DNA of 17,623 nucleotides from CAYWLI01 sp964519535 (GCA_964519535.1 CAZFIR010000200.1:1-17623), one strand, 5' to 3'; shown: positions 1 through 7,745, counted from the first letter of the stretch. Made by a program: numbers and translations. Notes: generated from the letters alone by a model not told the origin.

Positions 1-1
1 T

Positions 2-1375
2 CTGCCCATTCTGACCAAGAACGGCTTCAGCGGCCGGATCATCAGCACCCGGGCCACAGCAGATGCGTGCGCGTATCTGTTGCCGGATTCGGCCCATATA
101 CAAGAATCCGATGCCGGCTATCTCAACTATAAGCTCGTACGTTCGACCCTCGCCACGATGAGGAAATCACCCCGGGCCAAAACGCTGAGCAAACGTAAAT
201 TGAAGGAAATCAAGGCGCTCCTCAAGAAAGACCGCCACGAGCTGAATACCGAAACCATCAATGAGTATATCCGTACGTTACATCTTGACGGCGTTGAGCC
301 CCTGTATACCGTGGCGGATGCCGAACAGTCACTGGAATTCTTCAATGACTATCCCTACCGCCACCCCGTGATCATAGGGCAGGATATGACCTGTACCCTC
401 TACGATGCCGGCCATATCCTCGGCTCGGCCATGAGTCTGATTACAGTGCGCACGAACGGGACCTTCCGCAGGATCGCGTACACCGGAGATATCGGCCGGT
501 TCAATACACTCATCATAAAAGACCCCTGCCTTGAATTTGCCGAAGGAGACCGGGCAGTCGATCTCTTGATCATGGAGAGCACCTACGGCAACCGTGAGCA
601 CGAGTCGTTGATTGATCTCAAGCCGCGCTTGCAAAGGGTGCTCATAGAGACCTTCGAGCGCGGCGGTACCGTGCTCATTCCCGCCTTTGCCTTCGGCAGG
701 ACCCAAACGCTTCTGTACCTGCTGCACGAGCTGTACAACGAAAAGGCCGTACCTCGCGTGCCGGTGTATGTGGACAGCCCGCTGGCCACCAAGTTGACCC
801 GCGTGTACGGCGAGCATTTTGAGGCGTACGACAAGGAGACCCATGCCGTCTTTTTAGAAAAAGGGATGAACCCCTTTCAGTTCGACAAGGTGCATTTTGT
901 CGCTTCGGTGGAGGAATCGATGGCCCTCAACCAACAGGACAGGCCGCAGATCATCATCGCCGCCGCAGGCATGTGCGAGGCGGGACGCATACTCCACCAT
1001 CTGCGCCACAAGATCCATAATCCGAAGCACACCATCCTGCTGGTCGGCTACATGGCCCAGAACACCCTTGGTCGCCGCATCGAAGAAGACGGCCTGGCGT
1101 ACGAAGCAAGCGGCCGCACAGGCCAACCCCCGATGCTGCGATTTCTGAACAAGTACTATCCGCTGAAGGCCCACGTGGTCAAGATAGATGGGTTAAGCGT
1201 CCACGCGGATAAAAACGATCTGATGCATTTCCTCAAAAAGTCCAACCTGCGGGTGAAGAAAATCGCTTTAGTGCATGGAGAGGAGGAACAGTCGCTGCCC
1301 CTTGCGGAAAGGCTGAGGGGGGAAGGATATTCCGTTTTTGTACCGAAGCGGGGGGAGACAATCGAGGTAAAATAG
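2..1375 (+). CDS. MBL-fold beta-CASP RNA nuclease family protein, 5' truncated by window
   Basis: The reading frame is open from base 2, so the true start and the HxHxDH zinc motif lie left of the window; the TTG at 80 is internal. Visible metallo-beta-lactamase motifs are DAGHILGSA (bases 404-430) with its zinc-ligand His, and YTGDIG (about 478-495) with the bridging Asp. Beta-CASP motifs follow: ESTYGNR (about 574-594), IPAFAFGRTQ (about 680-709), AAAGMCEAGRILHHL (about 961-1005), and near the C-terminus GLSVHADK (about 1190-1213), typical of the RMMBL specificity domain. The family covers CPSF73-like and RNase J-like enzymes that cut or trim RNA in the cytoplasm; the AGMCEAGRILHHL pattern is that of the stand-alone bacterial YsaA/CPSF-type members. 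No KH domain is visible. Family assignment is firm, but substrate and physiological role cannot be read from the sequence. Confidence 0.93.
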   Translation: MPILTKNGFSGRIISTRATADACAYLLPDSAHIQESDAGYLNYKLVRSTLATMRKSPRAKTLSKRKLKEIKALLKKDRHELNTETINEYIRTLHLDGVEPLYTVADAEQSLEFFNDYPYRHPVIIGQDMTCTLYDAGHILGSAMSLITVRTNGTFRRIAYTGDIGRFNTLIIKDPCLEFAEGDRAVDLLIMESTYGNREHESLIDLKPRLQRVLIETFERGGTVLIPAFAFGRTQTLLYLLHELYNEKAVPRVPVYVDSPLATKLTRVYGEHFEAYDKETHAVFLEKGMNPFQFDKVHFVASVEESMALNQQDRPQIIIAAAGMCEAGRILHHLRHKIHNPKHTILLVGYMAQNTLGRRIEEDGLAYEASGRTGQPPMLRFLNKYYPLKAHVVKIDGLSVHADKNDLMHFLKKSNLRVKKIALVHGEEEQSLPLAERLRGEGYSVFVPKRGETIEVK

Positions 1376-1703
1376 CGGCTTCTCTATGGAGAGACTGGGT
1401 TGAATACAAGGTGTTTGCTTCATTTCCGTAGCACCATCAATTCCCCTGATGTGCGCTTCCAATAATCGATCCCCAAGCAGCTCCCCTGCCATATCTTCAA
1501 CCTTAAAATAGAGCCTCGTTAATTGAAGGCGCGATAAAACCAAAAAAGCCAGGGCCACTGACAATATTTGTCCAATATGCAGAGGCATTGAACCTGCCTA
1601 TTCCGTGATAATCAATAATTTCAAGCTGTTTAATAATACGGTTAGTGGCATAACGTTTGCATCTCATTACGATAAGTTACGGACGAGCAAGGAGGAAGGG
1701 CAG
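1376..1703. other. Gap without recognised gene
   Basis: This 328-base stretch separates the nuclease gene from the cysteine-rich gene. It is richer in A and T than the nuclease gene, especially after 1590. A minus-strand open frame covers most of it but runs back into the nuclease coding region and matches nothing I recognise. A 5-bp hairpin lies just after the nuclease stop (1381-1394), without a T tract. A promoter for the following gene is expected around 1580-1680, but I see no convincing -35/-10 pair. Confidence 0.5.
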
Positions 1704-2051
1704 ATGAAAAAAGTTTGCTGTTTTGCTTTAGTGGTATTGTGGCTCGCACCAGCCAGTATGGGTAACGTCGGGGATGTATTGACACTCAACTTCAGGTCTG
1801 TAGGAAATGCCTGGGCAGATGAATGGGTATGCAATGATCCAAACTACCCCATCAATTGCAATAACGGCGTCTGTTGCGCAACGGGGTACTATTGTTGTTA
1901 TATGTCCTGCTGCCCCGCCGGCTCCCTCTGTTGTCCGACTGGGTGCTGCCCCGCTGGTTATCCATGGTATTGCCCGGAAAATAATAGGTGTTATGAGGAT
2001 TATGAGGATGCAAGCATAAAATGCGGCAGTATCCTTCAACAGTGCCAGTAA
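1704..2051 (+). CDS. Small exported protein with regular double-cysteine repeats
   Basis: The ATG at 1704 is chosen because AAGGAGGA (1689-1696) lies 7 bases upstream and the protein then opens with a signal-like segment: MKK followed by a hydrophobic stretch to about residue 18. Cleavage could be near residue 20 or after NAWA (residue 38). The 115-residue product has 16 cysteines after the leader. Ten of them are CC pairs at residues 57, 64, 69, 76 and 81, spaced CC-x5-CC-x3-CC-x5-CC-x3-CC, with single cysteines at 43, 52, 90, 96, 107 and 114. This resembles granulin-type or other disulfide-ladder folds, but the pairs are closer together than in classical granulins. The even cysteine count and leader suggest an oxidised, secreted or periplasmic protein. 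No function is known; no neighbour shares its strand closely. Confidence 0.75.
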   Translation: MKKVCCFALVVLWLAPASMGNVGDVLTLNFRSVGNAWADEWVCNDPNYPINCNNGVCCATGYYCCYMSCCPAGSLCCPTGCCPAGYPWYCPENNRCYEDYEDASIKCGSILQQCQ

Positions 2052-2101
2052 AGGTCAATACGAATACGCAAAAGCGCCTTCCCCCATTGCTCGTCATCAA
2101 C

Positions 2102-2123
2102 GTCAAGGGAGCCAGGCCTTGAC
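2102..2123. terminator. Hairpin after the cysteine-rich gene
   Basis: GTCAAGG (2102-2108) and CCTTGAC (2117-2123) form a perfect 7-bp stem with an 8-base loop, 50 bases after the upstream stop codon. There is no T tract, so it may be a weak or factor-assisted terminator or just an RNA stabilising end. A second imperfect pairing (AGAGCCAGGTC with GACTTGGCCTCT, about 2178-2210) lies directly after the stop of the minus-strand gene and could serve that gene. Confidence 0.3.
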
Positions 2124-2211
2124 AGAAGACAAATTAACCTAAGAGAACACTCCGCTCAGGAAATAAGGCGGGTACCAGAGAGCCAGGTCTATCTTTTTGA
2201 CTTGGCCTCTT

Positions 2212-3585
2212 TCAATTCCGGATGCTGGTGATCGGTGCCGGAATCCTCCCGCCAAAGCCCGTGAAGGCGGCGGAGCACTCGATATTTCTCACTTCGAGAA
2301 TATGGGCCTCGCCGAACAACCCGCCAAAGACCGCCTTGTCTCCCACGTCCTTGCCCGGCACCGGGATCAGGCGCACCCCCGTGGTCTTGTGGTTGAACAC
2401 CCCGATGGCCATCTCATCGGCGATAATGGCGGCAATGGTGTCGGCATCCACCTTGCCGGGGATGGCGATCATGTCCAGTCCTACGGAGCAAACCGCGGTC
2501 ATGGCCTCCAGCTTTTCCAGGGACAGATGGCCTTTTCCAACCGCCTCGGAGAGGTTTACATCCTCGCTCACCGGGATAAAGGCGCCGGAGAGCCCGCCGA
2601 CCGACGAGGAGGCAAAGGCCCCTCCCTTCTTGACGGCATCATTGAGCAGGGCGAGCGCAGCAGTGGAGCCGGGGGCACCGACCGCCTTCAGCCCCAGGCA
2701 TTGTAGGATCTCCCCGACGCTGTCCCCTACAGTTGGCGTGGGGGCAAGAGAAAGGTCCACAATGCCGAAGCTCACGCCCAGACCCTCGGCAACCTCCCGG
2801 GCAATAAGCTCTCCCACCCGGGTCACCCGGAAGCTCGTCTTTTTGATGATCTCCGAGAGGTCCCCCAGGGTCAGCTTCTTTCCGGACCCAAGGGCCCGCT
2901 CCAGCTCCTTCGTTACGACCCCAGGGCCGCTCACCCCCACGTTGATCACCGCCTCCGGCTCCCCGTATCCCAGATAGGCCCCGGCCATAAAGGGGTTGTC
3001 CTCGGGCATATTGGCAAAGACGACCAGCTTGGCACAGCCAAACCCGTCGCGATCGGCAGTAGCGAGGGAGACCTCCTTGATCGCCCGTCCCATCAGCACC
3101 ACCGCATCCATATTGATCCCCGCCCTGGTGGAGGCCACGTTGACGGAGGCGCAGATATGCTCGGTCGTCGAGAGGACCTCAGGGAGGGTGGCTATGAGGT
3201 CGCGGTCTCCTTTGGTAAACCCCTTTTGCACCAGGGCCGAATAGCCTCCGATAAAATCGACCCCGATCTCCTGGGCCGCTTGATCGAGCGTTGTAGCGAC
3301 GGTTATATACTCCTCTTGTTCCAACCCCTCCGCCACGGCGGCGATGGGGGTGACGGCGATACGCGTATTGACGATAGGTATGCCGTATTTATTCGATGTC
3401 CGATCGCAGACAGCGACCATCTCTCCGGCGACCCGCTTGATCTTGGCACGGATCTTCTTGCACAGCTCTGCGGATGATGAACTGACACAGTCCCGCAGGC
3501 TGATCCCGAGGGTGACGGTGCGCACGTCGAGATGCTCATTCTTGAGCATCTCGATCGTACGGATAATTTCTTCGGAACTGAGCAT
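2212..3585 (-). CDS. PFL family protein (UPF0210/DUF711)
   Basis: This 457-residue protein matches the UPF0210/DUF711 family over its full usual length (about 450). Recognisable family stretches are RTVTLGISLRDC near residues 22-33, DFIGGYSALV at 110-119, NVASTRAGINMDAV at 149-162, GVSGPGVV at 217-224, LAPTPTVGDSVGEIL at 280-294, and the C-terminal FGGRIPAPI at 444-452. The family adopts a fold related to pyruvate formate-lyase and ribonucleotide reductase. I do not see the PFL glycyl-radical signature RVxGY, so radical chemistry should not be assumed. It lies 6 bases downstream of the ACT-domain gene, almost certainly in one operon. ACT/UPF0210 pairs are widespread in bacteria and archaea, so function is probably linked to an amino-acid-like ligand. 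The biochemical activity is not established. Confidence 0.92.
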   Translation of the reverse strand: MLSSEEIIRTIEMLKNEHLDVRTVTLGISLRDCVSSSSAELCKKIRAKIKRVAGEMVAVCDRTSNKYGIPIVNTRIAVTPIAAVAEGLEQEEYITVATTLDQAAQEIGVDFIGGYSALVQKGFTKGDRDLIATLPEVLSTTEHICASVNVASTRAGINMDAVVLMGRAIKEVSLATADRDGFGCAKLVVFANMPEDNPFMAGAYLGYGEPEAVINVGVSGPGVVTKELERALGSGKKLTLGDLSEIIKKTSFRVTRVGELIAREVAEGLGVSFGIVDLSLAPTPTVGDSVGEILQCLGLKAVGAPGSTAALALLNDAVKKGGAFASSSVGGLSGAFIPVSEDVNLSEAVGKGHLSLEKLEAMTAVCSVGLDMIAIPGKVDADTIAAIIADEMAIGVFNHKTTGVRLIPVPGKDVGDKAVFGGLFGEAHILEVRNIECSAAFTGFGGRIPAPITSIRN

Positions 3586-3591
3586 GATAAT

Positions 3592-4173
3592 CTATATCTG
3601 GTTAATGGCGCGAAAGATATTCCAGTGCTGCATATCGACCGTCACGCCAATTTCCGCCCCGCGCTCCCTCAAGGCACTCTGAATGAGGGCAAAATCCAAT
3701 TGTTTAGGAATATCCACCTCGTAGATCTGGATATAATCCAGCTGCTGGCCGACAGGGACCACTTCCGCCCCCAAACGGGTGATATTGACCCCCTGCTCGG
3801 CCAGGATCGCCGTGACGACGGCAACCAACCCCGGACGGTCCGCCCCGCGAACCGTGATTACAAAGTGCTCTGTATCGTTAACAGGAAAAGGCAGCTTCTC
3901 CGCCGGGTTTACTTTGCGGATATGGATCTCCAAGTCCATCGCCTTGGCCAGCGTCTCCAGGTCCTTGTGCAATTGTGCGGCATCCGACCCCTTCAGGGGA
4001 GCGGCAACCACGATCATGGCAAACTGCCCCAACACCACGGTCTGAGACAGGGCCTCAATGTTGCAGGCGTTCTCGAACAGGACCCTTGATACACCGGCGA
4101 CGATGCCCGGACGGTCATGCCCCATGACAGCAACCGATACCCATTCGTTCTGCTCTTGTTTCTCTACAACCAT
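3592..4173 (-). CDS. Tandem ACT-domain protein (GcvR-like)
   Basis: The 193-residue protein consists of two ACT domains, about residues 12-85 and 102-178. Each opens with the ligand-loop signature: GHDRPGIVAGVS (18-29) and GADRPGLVAVVT (110-121). There is no DNA-binding or catalytic domain. ACT domains bind small ligands, often amino acids, at domain interfaces; the two-domain layout is that of GcvR (glycine cleavage repressor partner) and of UPF0237 regulators. It is the first gene of a two-gene operon with the downstream UPF0210 protein, 6 bases away, so it probably senses a ligand for or modulates that partner. The ATG at 4173 fits the domain boundary; its upstream GAGAGAGGG is a poor ribosome site. 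Ligand unknown. Confidence 0.9.
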   Translation of the reverse strand: MVVEKQEQNEWVSVAVMGHDRPGIVAGVSRVLFENACNIEALSQTVVLGQFAMIVVAAPLKGSDAAQLHKDLETLAKAMDLEIHIRKVNPAEKLPFPVNDTEHFVITVRGADRPGLVAVVTAILAEQGVNITRLGAEVVPVGQQLDYIQIYEVDIPKQLDFALIQSALRERGAEIGVTVDMQHWNIFRAINQI

Positions 4174-4493
4174 AGGTGCCTGGGCCCTCTCTCAGCGGCA
4201 GCAATACGTCTTCGCATTATGTATCCCGCACCCCCCCCAATGTCAACCCAAAAGAGCGGGTGCAGTCGAGAAGACACACCATATCCACCCTCTTCCTACA
4301 GCCTGGCTGGCCTCGCCATTTGTCAAGTCCTTATCTCATAAACTTTTGCATATATTGACACTGTATAATTGCTGTGCTACGTCTTACAAAGAATATATCG
4401 AAAGAATCAGCAATGGTCATCAGTAAAAAGCATGGCGCACCATGAGAAGGTGGAACAGCCTGATTAACGGCGGGACTCCTGAAGGAAGAAGCC
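4174..4493. promoter_or_regulatory. Divergent intergenic region, 320 bases
   Basis: This stretch lies between the 5' ends of the minus-strand ACT operon and the plus-strand acetyltransferase gene, so it should carry promoters for both. On the plus strand there is a perfect TATAAT at 4364-4369 and a perfect TTGACA at 4355-4360, but only 3 bases separate them, so they cannot act together; no good -35 lies 17 bases before the TATAAT. On the minus strand a TTGACA sits at 4325-4320 without a clear -10. No gene is recognised here. Composition shifts from GC-rich to AT-rich at about 4330. Confidence 0.4.
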
Positions 4494-5111
4494 ATGATCC
4501 GAAAAGCTGAAGGAAAAGACAAAGCCGCTATTTGCAAGCTCCATTATATGGCAGGAACTCATTTTTTTAATTATTTTTTCGCAGGCCCCCAAACAATGGC
4601 GCTTAAAATTCTCAATCGATTATATGAACCCCCTGATACAATTTTTTCAAAAGATTTTTTCTGGGTGGACGAAGATCAAGGGACGATAAGAGGGGCAATA
4701 TCTATCTTTCCAGGAACGCATAAGAAATTGCTTGAGGAAAATATCGGAAAACATGGAAAAGAGCTTGTGCACGTATCGGGATTTTTCAAGGCGATACAGA
4801 TGATGTTTCGAGGGTCGTTGCATAAATATATGCCTCCGATCTATGATGATGAACTCTATATCCAAGCACTAGCGGTTTTCCCAAAACATAGAGGGCAACG
4901 AATTGCCTCTGCATTATTAAGCCATGCCTTTGAGCATGCCGCCCAGCATCATATGCCGAAGGTTTCGCTCTTAGTCGAAATCCCGAATAAACATGCGATC
5001 CGGGTGTATACACAACATGGGTTTCGTATTACCCTGACGCAACAATTCAAGCGAAAGTATCAAAAACACAAGCTATACGGAGTGCATAAAATGGTGGCTG
5101 AAAGAAAATAG
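4494..5111 (+). CDS. GNAT-family N-acetyltransferase
   Basis: The 205-residue protein shows the GNAT core in its C-terminal half: beta strand LYIQALAVFP (121-130), the acetyl-CoA pyrophosphate loop and helix HRGQRIASALL (132-142), strand KVSLLVEI (156-163), then NKHAIRVYTQHGFRI (165-179), the usual AxxxYxxxGF ending. In the loop (R/Q-x-x-G-x-G/A) the central Gly is Arg here (RGQRIA), an uncommon but tolerated variation. GNAT enzymes move acetyl or longer acyl groups from CoA to an amine; the substrate cannot be inferred. The start is supported by AAGGAAGAA a few bases before ATG. The gene is AT-rich (for example around 4560-4580) relative to its neighbours, suggesting later acquisition. It stands alone, with a 193-base gap before the next gene. 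Confidence 0.88.
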   Translation: MIRKAEGKDKAAICKLHYMAGTHFFNYFFAGPQTMALKILNRLYEPPDTIFSKDFFWVDEDQGTIRGAISIFPGTHKKLLEENIGKHGKELVHVSGFFKAIQMMFRGSLHKYMPPIYDDELYIQALAVFPKHRGQRIASALLSHAFEHAAQHHMPKVSLLVEIPNKHAIRVYTQHGFRITLTQQFKRKYQKHKLYGVHKMVAERK

Positions 5112-5304
5112 AATGACTTCTCAAAGCGCCTTACGTCATATGGCTGGTCATGCGTTCTTGCCGGCAAGTCCCTATGTGGATGAAGCTCCTTTAAATATAG
5201 TATCCGCCAGCTCTATACCTTCGGCTGAGCCATGTGCGGAGTCAATTGAATAAGCTACAATCTGTTTATACCGTTAATAGTGAGTTGGCATAAGGGTTAA
5301 AACT

Positions 5305-6072
5305 GTGCGGAAACATCACATAAAAAAACCACAGTATGGCAATTGGGTGTCGGCAAGGCTGATCTATATTCCGGGCGCATTAACGCTTGTCTTCCTCGTA
5401 CTTTCTCTCGTTTTTGCACTACCTCTATTGATCATGAGTGCGGTCTTCTTTCTGCCGTTCGTCTATTTTGCCTATGCGCGATATCGGTTTGCGCAAAAAG
5501 AGGTAAATATCCCCTCCAAAATCCAGGATTTGCTGTTAGATCGTTTGGAGTGGGACGGCGATGGGAAGGCCATTGATATTGGGTGCGGAAACGGTGCCGT
5601 TACGATTAGGATAGCGAAGAAATTCCCTTTTGCACAGGTTACGGGCATCGATTATTGGAGCGGGGTGTGGGAGTATTCGAAGGGTGTCTGTGAAAGGAAT
5701 GCGCAGATTGAAGGTGTAGCAGGACGAGTGACCTTTCAAAAGGCAAGTGCCGCTGCCTTGCCTTTTGAAGATGAGTGGTTCGATGCAGTGGCCAGCAATC
5801 TGGTGTTTCACGAAATACGGGGCATCAAAGACAAGCGTGAGCTCATCCGGGAAGCCTTGAGAGTGGTAAAAAAGGGGGGCACGTTTGCCTTTCAGGATCT
5901 GTTTCTGTGGAAGCGAGTGTTCGGCGAAGTTGATGATTTGCTTGAGGCAATCAGAAGCTGGGGTATTGCAAGGATAGAGTTTGTGGATACCAGTAATTCT
6001 GACTTCATTCCACAGGGGTTGAAGCTTCCTTTTATGCTCGGGACAATCGGCATTCTCTACGGACAGAAATGA
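5305..6072 (+). CDS. Membrane-anchored class I SAM-dependent methyltransferase
   Basis: The 255-residue protein starts at GTG 5305, the first start after an in-frame stop at 5281, with TAAGGG 8 bases upstream. Residues about 19-58 form two closely spaced hydrophobic segments, predicted as a membrane hairpin. The cytosolic class I methyltransferase fold follows: motif I AIDIGCGNGAV (89-99), the acidic end of strand 2 at GIDYW (114-118), ALPFEDEWFDAVASN (151-165) as motifs II/III, and REALRVVKKGGTFAFQD (182-198), the post-strand-4 region. Such proteins methylate small molecules or lipids; the membrane anchor favours a lipid-like or membrane substrate, but this is inference. It lies about 100 bases ahead of the MetF-like gene on the same strand. 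Codon and base composition look AT-rich relative to flanking housekeeping genes. Confidence 0.87.
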   Translation: MRKHHIKKPQYGNWVSARLIYIPGALTLVFLVLSLVFALPLLIMSAVFFLPFVYFAYARYRFAQKEVNIPSKIQDLLLDRLEWDGDGKAIDIGCGNGAVTIRIAKKFPFAQVTGIDYWSGVWEYSKGVCERNAQIEGVAGRVTFQKASAAALPFEDEWFDAVASNLVFHEIRGIKDKRELIREALRVVKKGGTFAFQDLFLWKRVFGEVDDLLEAIRSWGIARIEFVDTSNSDFIPQGLKLPFMLGTIGILYGQK

Positions 6073-6171
6073 CGTCGCCTGCTTTGCAATACCGTGTAGA
6101 GGAGAAACGCCCCGTATATGTACATGCAAGCACCCCCTTATCCTGCACTGTGCCTAAAGAAGGACGTGTGT

Positions 6172-6951
6172 ATGTTTGATTTCCCGTATCTCGTCGAAAT
6201 GCTCACCCCGAAACTGATCGATTCACCTGACGCCCAGGGGGCAATAAACCTGTTTGCAGAACTATACTACCGCGTCCTTGACGCAGGGCTGGGGATCTCT
6301 GTGCCGGACAACCCCATGGGCCAGCCGCGCCTCAGCCTTGTGGAAATGATCGAGCAGTCTGATCTACCCGTGCTATCAGAAAAAACCGTCATGAACTTAA
6401 ATACGTTTCATACTAAAAAAAAACTTGATGTCCTGCTGAACAAGGCCGCAAATAGAAGAATAAAATATCTCCTTATCATCAGGGGTGACGGCGGCCCGAA
6501 GCTCTCACAACTCGACCCTCAAAGCATCGGTGGCGAAAAGAATGTCACCACCGCCATCGATCTGATTCGATATGTCAATAAAGAATATGCCGGCCAATTC
6601 ATTACCGGCTGCGCCTATAACCAGTATAACCCGATGCCGTTTGAATCAGGCCGATTAGAGAAAAAAATCGAGGCGGGGGCCCAGTTTGTAATTACCCAAC
6701 CGGTCATAGGAAAAGATCAGAACATCGATTCCCTATTTGCCTTCGGCCTGCCCATTGTAATTGAGGCTTGGATGTCACGGAACGTAGACCTCCTTTTCAA
6801 GAGCATTCACCAACAGCGAGCAGAACAAGCACACGGGTATGACCCCGTAAAAAATCTGCGTATGCTCCATGGAGCCTATCCTGATAGTTGCATCTACCTC
6901 TCTATGCTCGGCTTTAAAAAACAGTGGCGCAGGCTCTTACCCCGACTGTAA
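6172..6951 (+). CDS. Short MetF-like methylenetetrahydrofolate reductase family protein
   Basis: The ATG at 6172 is preferred over the in-frame ATGs at 6118 and 6124 because AAGGA (6160-6164) lies 7 bases upstream and the product then begins, as MetF proteins do, about 8 residues before the first conserved Glu. The 259-residue protein has the MTHFR landmarks in order: VEMLTPK (8-14, Glu9), SVPDNPMG (43-50), IIRGDGGPK (102-110, with the folate-binding Asp of the RGD), GCAYNQYNP (146-154), KIEAGAQFVITQP (165-177, with the folate-binding Gln). Typical MetF is near 290 residues, so this is short and divergent. The family reduces methylene-THF to methyl-THF on an FAD in the cytoplasm. No metH, metV or CODH gene is nearby, so its pathway is open. 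It follows the methyltransferase gene and precedes the cyclotransferase gene by 38 bases. Confidence 0.8.
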   Translation: MFDFPYLVEMLTPKLIDSPDAQGAINLFAELYYRVLDAGLGISVPDNPMGQPRLSLVEMIEQSDLPVLSEKTVMNLNTFHTKKKLDVLLNKAANRRIKYLLIIRGDGGPKLSQLDPQSIGGEKNVTTAIDLIRYVNKEYAGQFITGCAYNQYNPMPFESGRLEKKIEAGAQFVITQPVIGKDQNIDSLFAFGLPIVIEAWMSRNVDLLFKSIHQQRAEQAHGYDPVKNLRMLHGAYPDSCIYLSMLGFKKQWRRLLPRL

Positions 6952-6989
6952 AGTGATACCTCCTTCAATACAAAAAGCTGGAGGGAAGC

Positions 6990-7745
6990 ATGAAAAAAAT
7001 TAACGGCTTCTTCATTATAATAACCCTTGCGCTGTGGGGAAGCCACGCATTCACCGAGACCGTCCCCATCTATACATACAGGGTGATCAACGCCTACCCT
7101 TACGATGCCGAGGCCTTCACCCAGGGGTTGGTCTTCGCGGACGGGTATCTCTATGAGGGGACCGGCATAAAAGGTGCCTCCACCTTGCGCAAAGCAAAAC
7201 TAGAGACAGGCGGCCTTGTACAAATTCACAGGCTCCCAAAACAGTTTTTCGGTGAAGGCGTCACCATCTACCAAAATAAAATCATCCAATTAACGTGGCG
7301 GTCTCGGACGGGTTTTGTCTATGATAGGCAAAGTTTCAGGCTTGTGCGGAGGTTTCGATATCCGACCGAGGGGTGGGGCATTACGCACGACGGGAAGCGT
7401 CTGATCATGAGTGATGGCACGGCAACGCTCTATTTCTTCGATCCTGAAACCTTCAAACAAATAGGCCACATCCAGGTATGCGATGCCAAAGGTCCGGTGA
7501 CTATGCTTAATGAGCTTGAATACATACGGGGGGAGATCTACGCAAACGTGTGGAAGAAGAATTACATTGCACGGATCACACCTCAAACCGGCACGGTGTT
7601 AGGGTGGATAGATTTGGGGGGACTGTGCCGGTGGAATGGTGTTTTGAACGGCATTGCCTATGATGCCGAACATGACCGGCTGTTTGTAACAGGCAAGCTC
7701 TGGCCTTATATCTACGAAATTAAACTCATCCCCCAAAAGCAATAG
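6990..7745 (+). CDS. Exported glutaminyl-peptide cyclotransferase (Glu_cyclase_2 type)
   Basis: The 251-residue protein opens with a signal peptide (MKK, hydrophobic to about residue 20, cleavage probably before TETVP). It then carries the bacterial/plant-type glutamine cyclotransferase signatures: AYPYDAEAFTQGL (35-47), LYEGTGIKGASTLRK (54-68), FFGEGVT (86-92) and LNELEY near residue 171. It ends with LNGIAYDAEHDRLFVTGK and WPYIYEIKL. The length fits a five-bladed beta-propeller. The family converts N-terminal glutamine of proteins to pyroglutamate, here in the periplasm, which shields proteins from aminopeptidases. The start is supported by CTGGAGGGAAGC just before ATG 6990. It follows the MetF-like gene by 38 bases, so co-transcription is likely, though no functional link is evident. 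Confidence 0.92.
   Translation: MKKINGFFIIITLALWGSHAFTETVPIYTYRVINAYPYDAEAFTQGLVFADGYLYEGTGIKGASTLRKAKLETGGLVQIHRLPKQFFGEGVTIYQNKIIQLTWRSRTGFVYDRQSFRLVRRFRYPTEGWGITHDGKRLIMSDGTATLYFFDPETFKQIGHIQVCDAKGPVTMLNELEYIRGEIYANVWKKNYIARITPQTGTVLGWIDLGGLCRWNGVLNGIAYDAEHDRLFVTGKLWPYIYEIKLIPQKQ

Noticed and set aside
1381..1394. TCTCT-ATGG-AGAGA hairpin after the nuclease stop codon.
   Set aside because: The stem is only 5 bp and no T tract follows, so it is not a credible intrinsic terminator.
1268..1588. Minus-strand open frame of 106 codons across the end of the nuclease gene and the following gap.
   Set aside because: One third of it is antisense to conserved nuclease coding sequence, the product matches no family I know, and its ribosome site is poor. 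A decayed gene fragment cannot be excluded.
4355..4369. TTGACA and TATAAT next to each other upstream of the acetyltransferase gene.
   Set aside because: Only 3 bases lie between the two hexamers, so they cannot be the -35 and -10 of one promoter; neither has a good partner at 16-18 bases.
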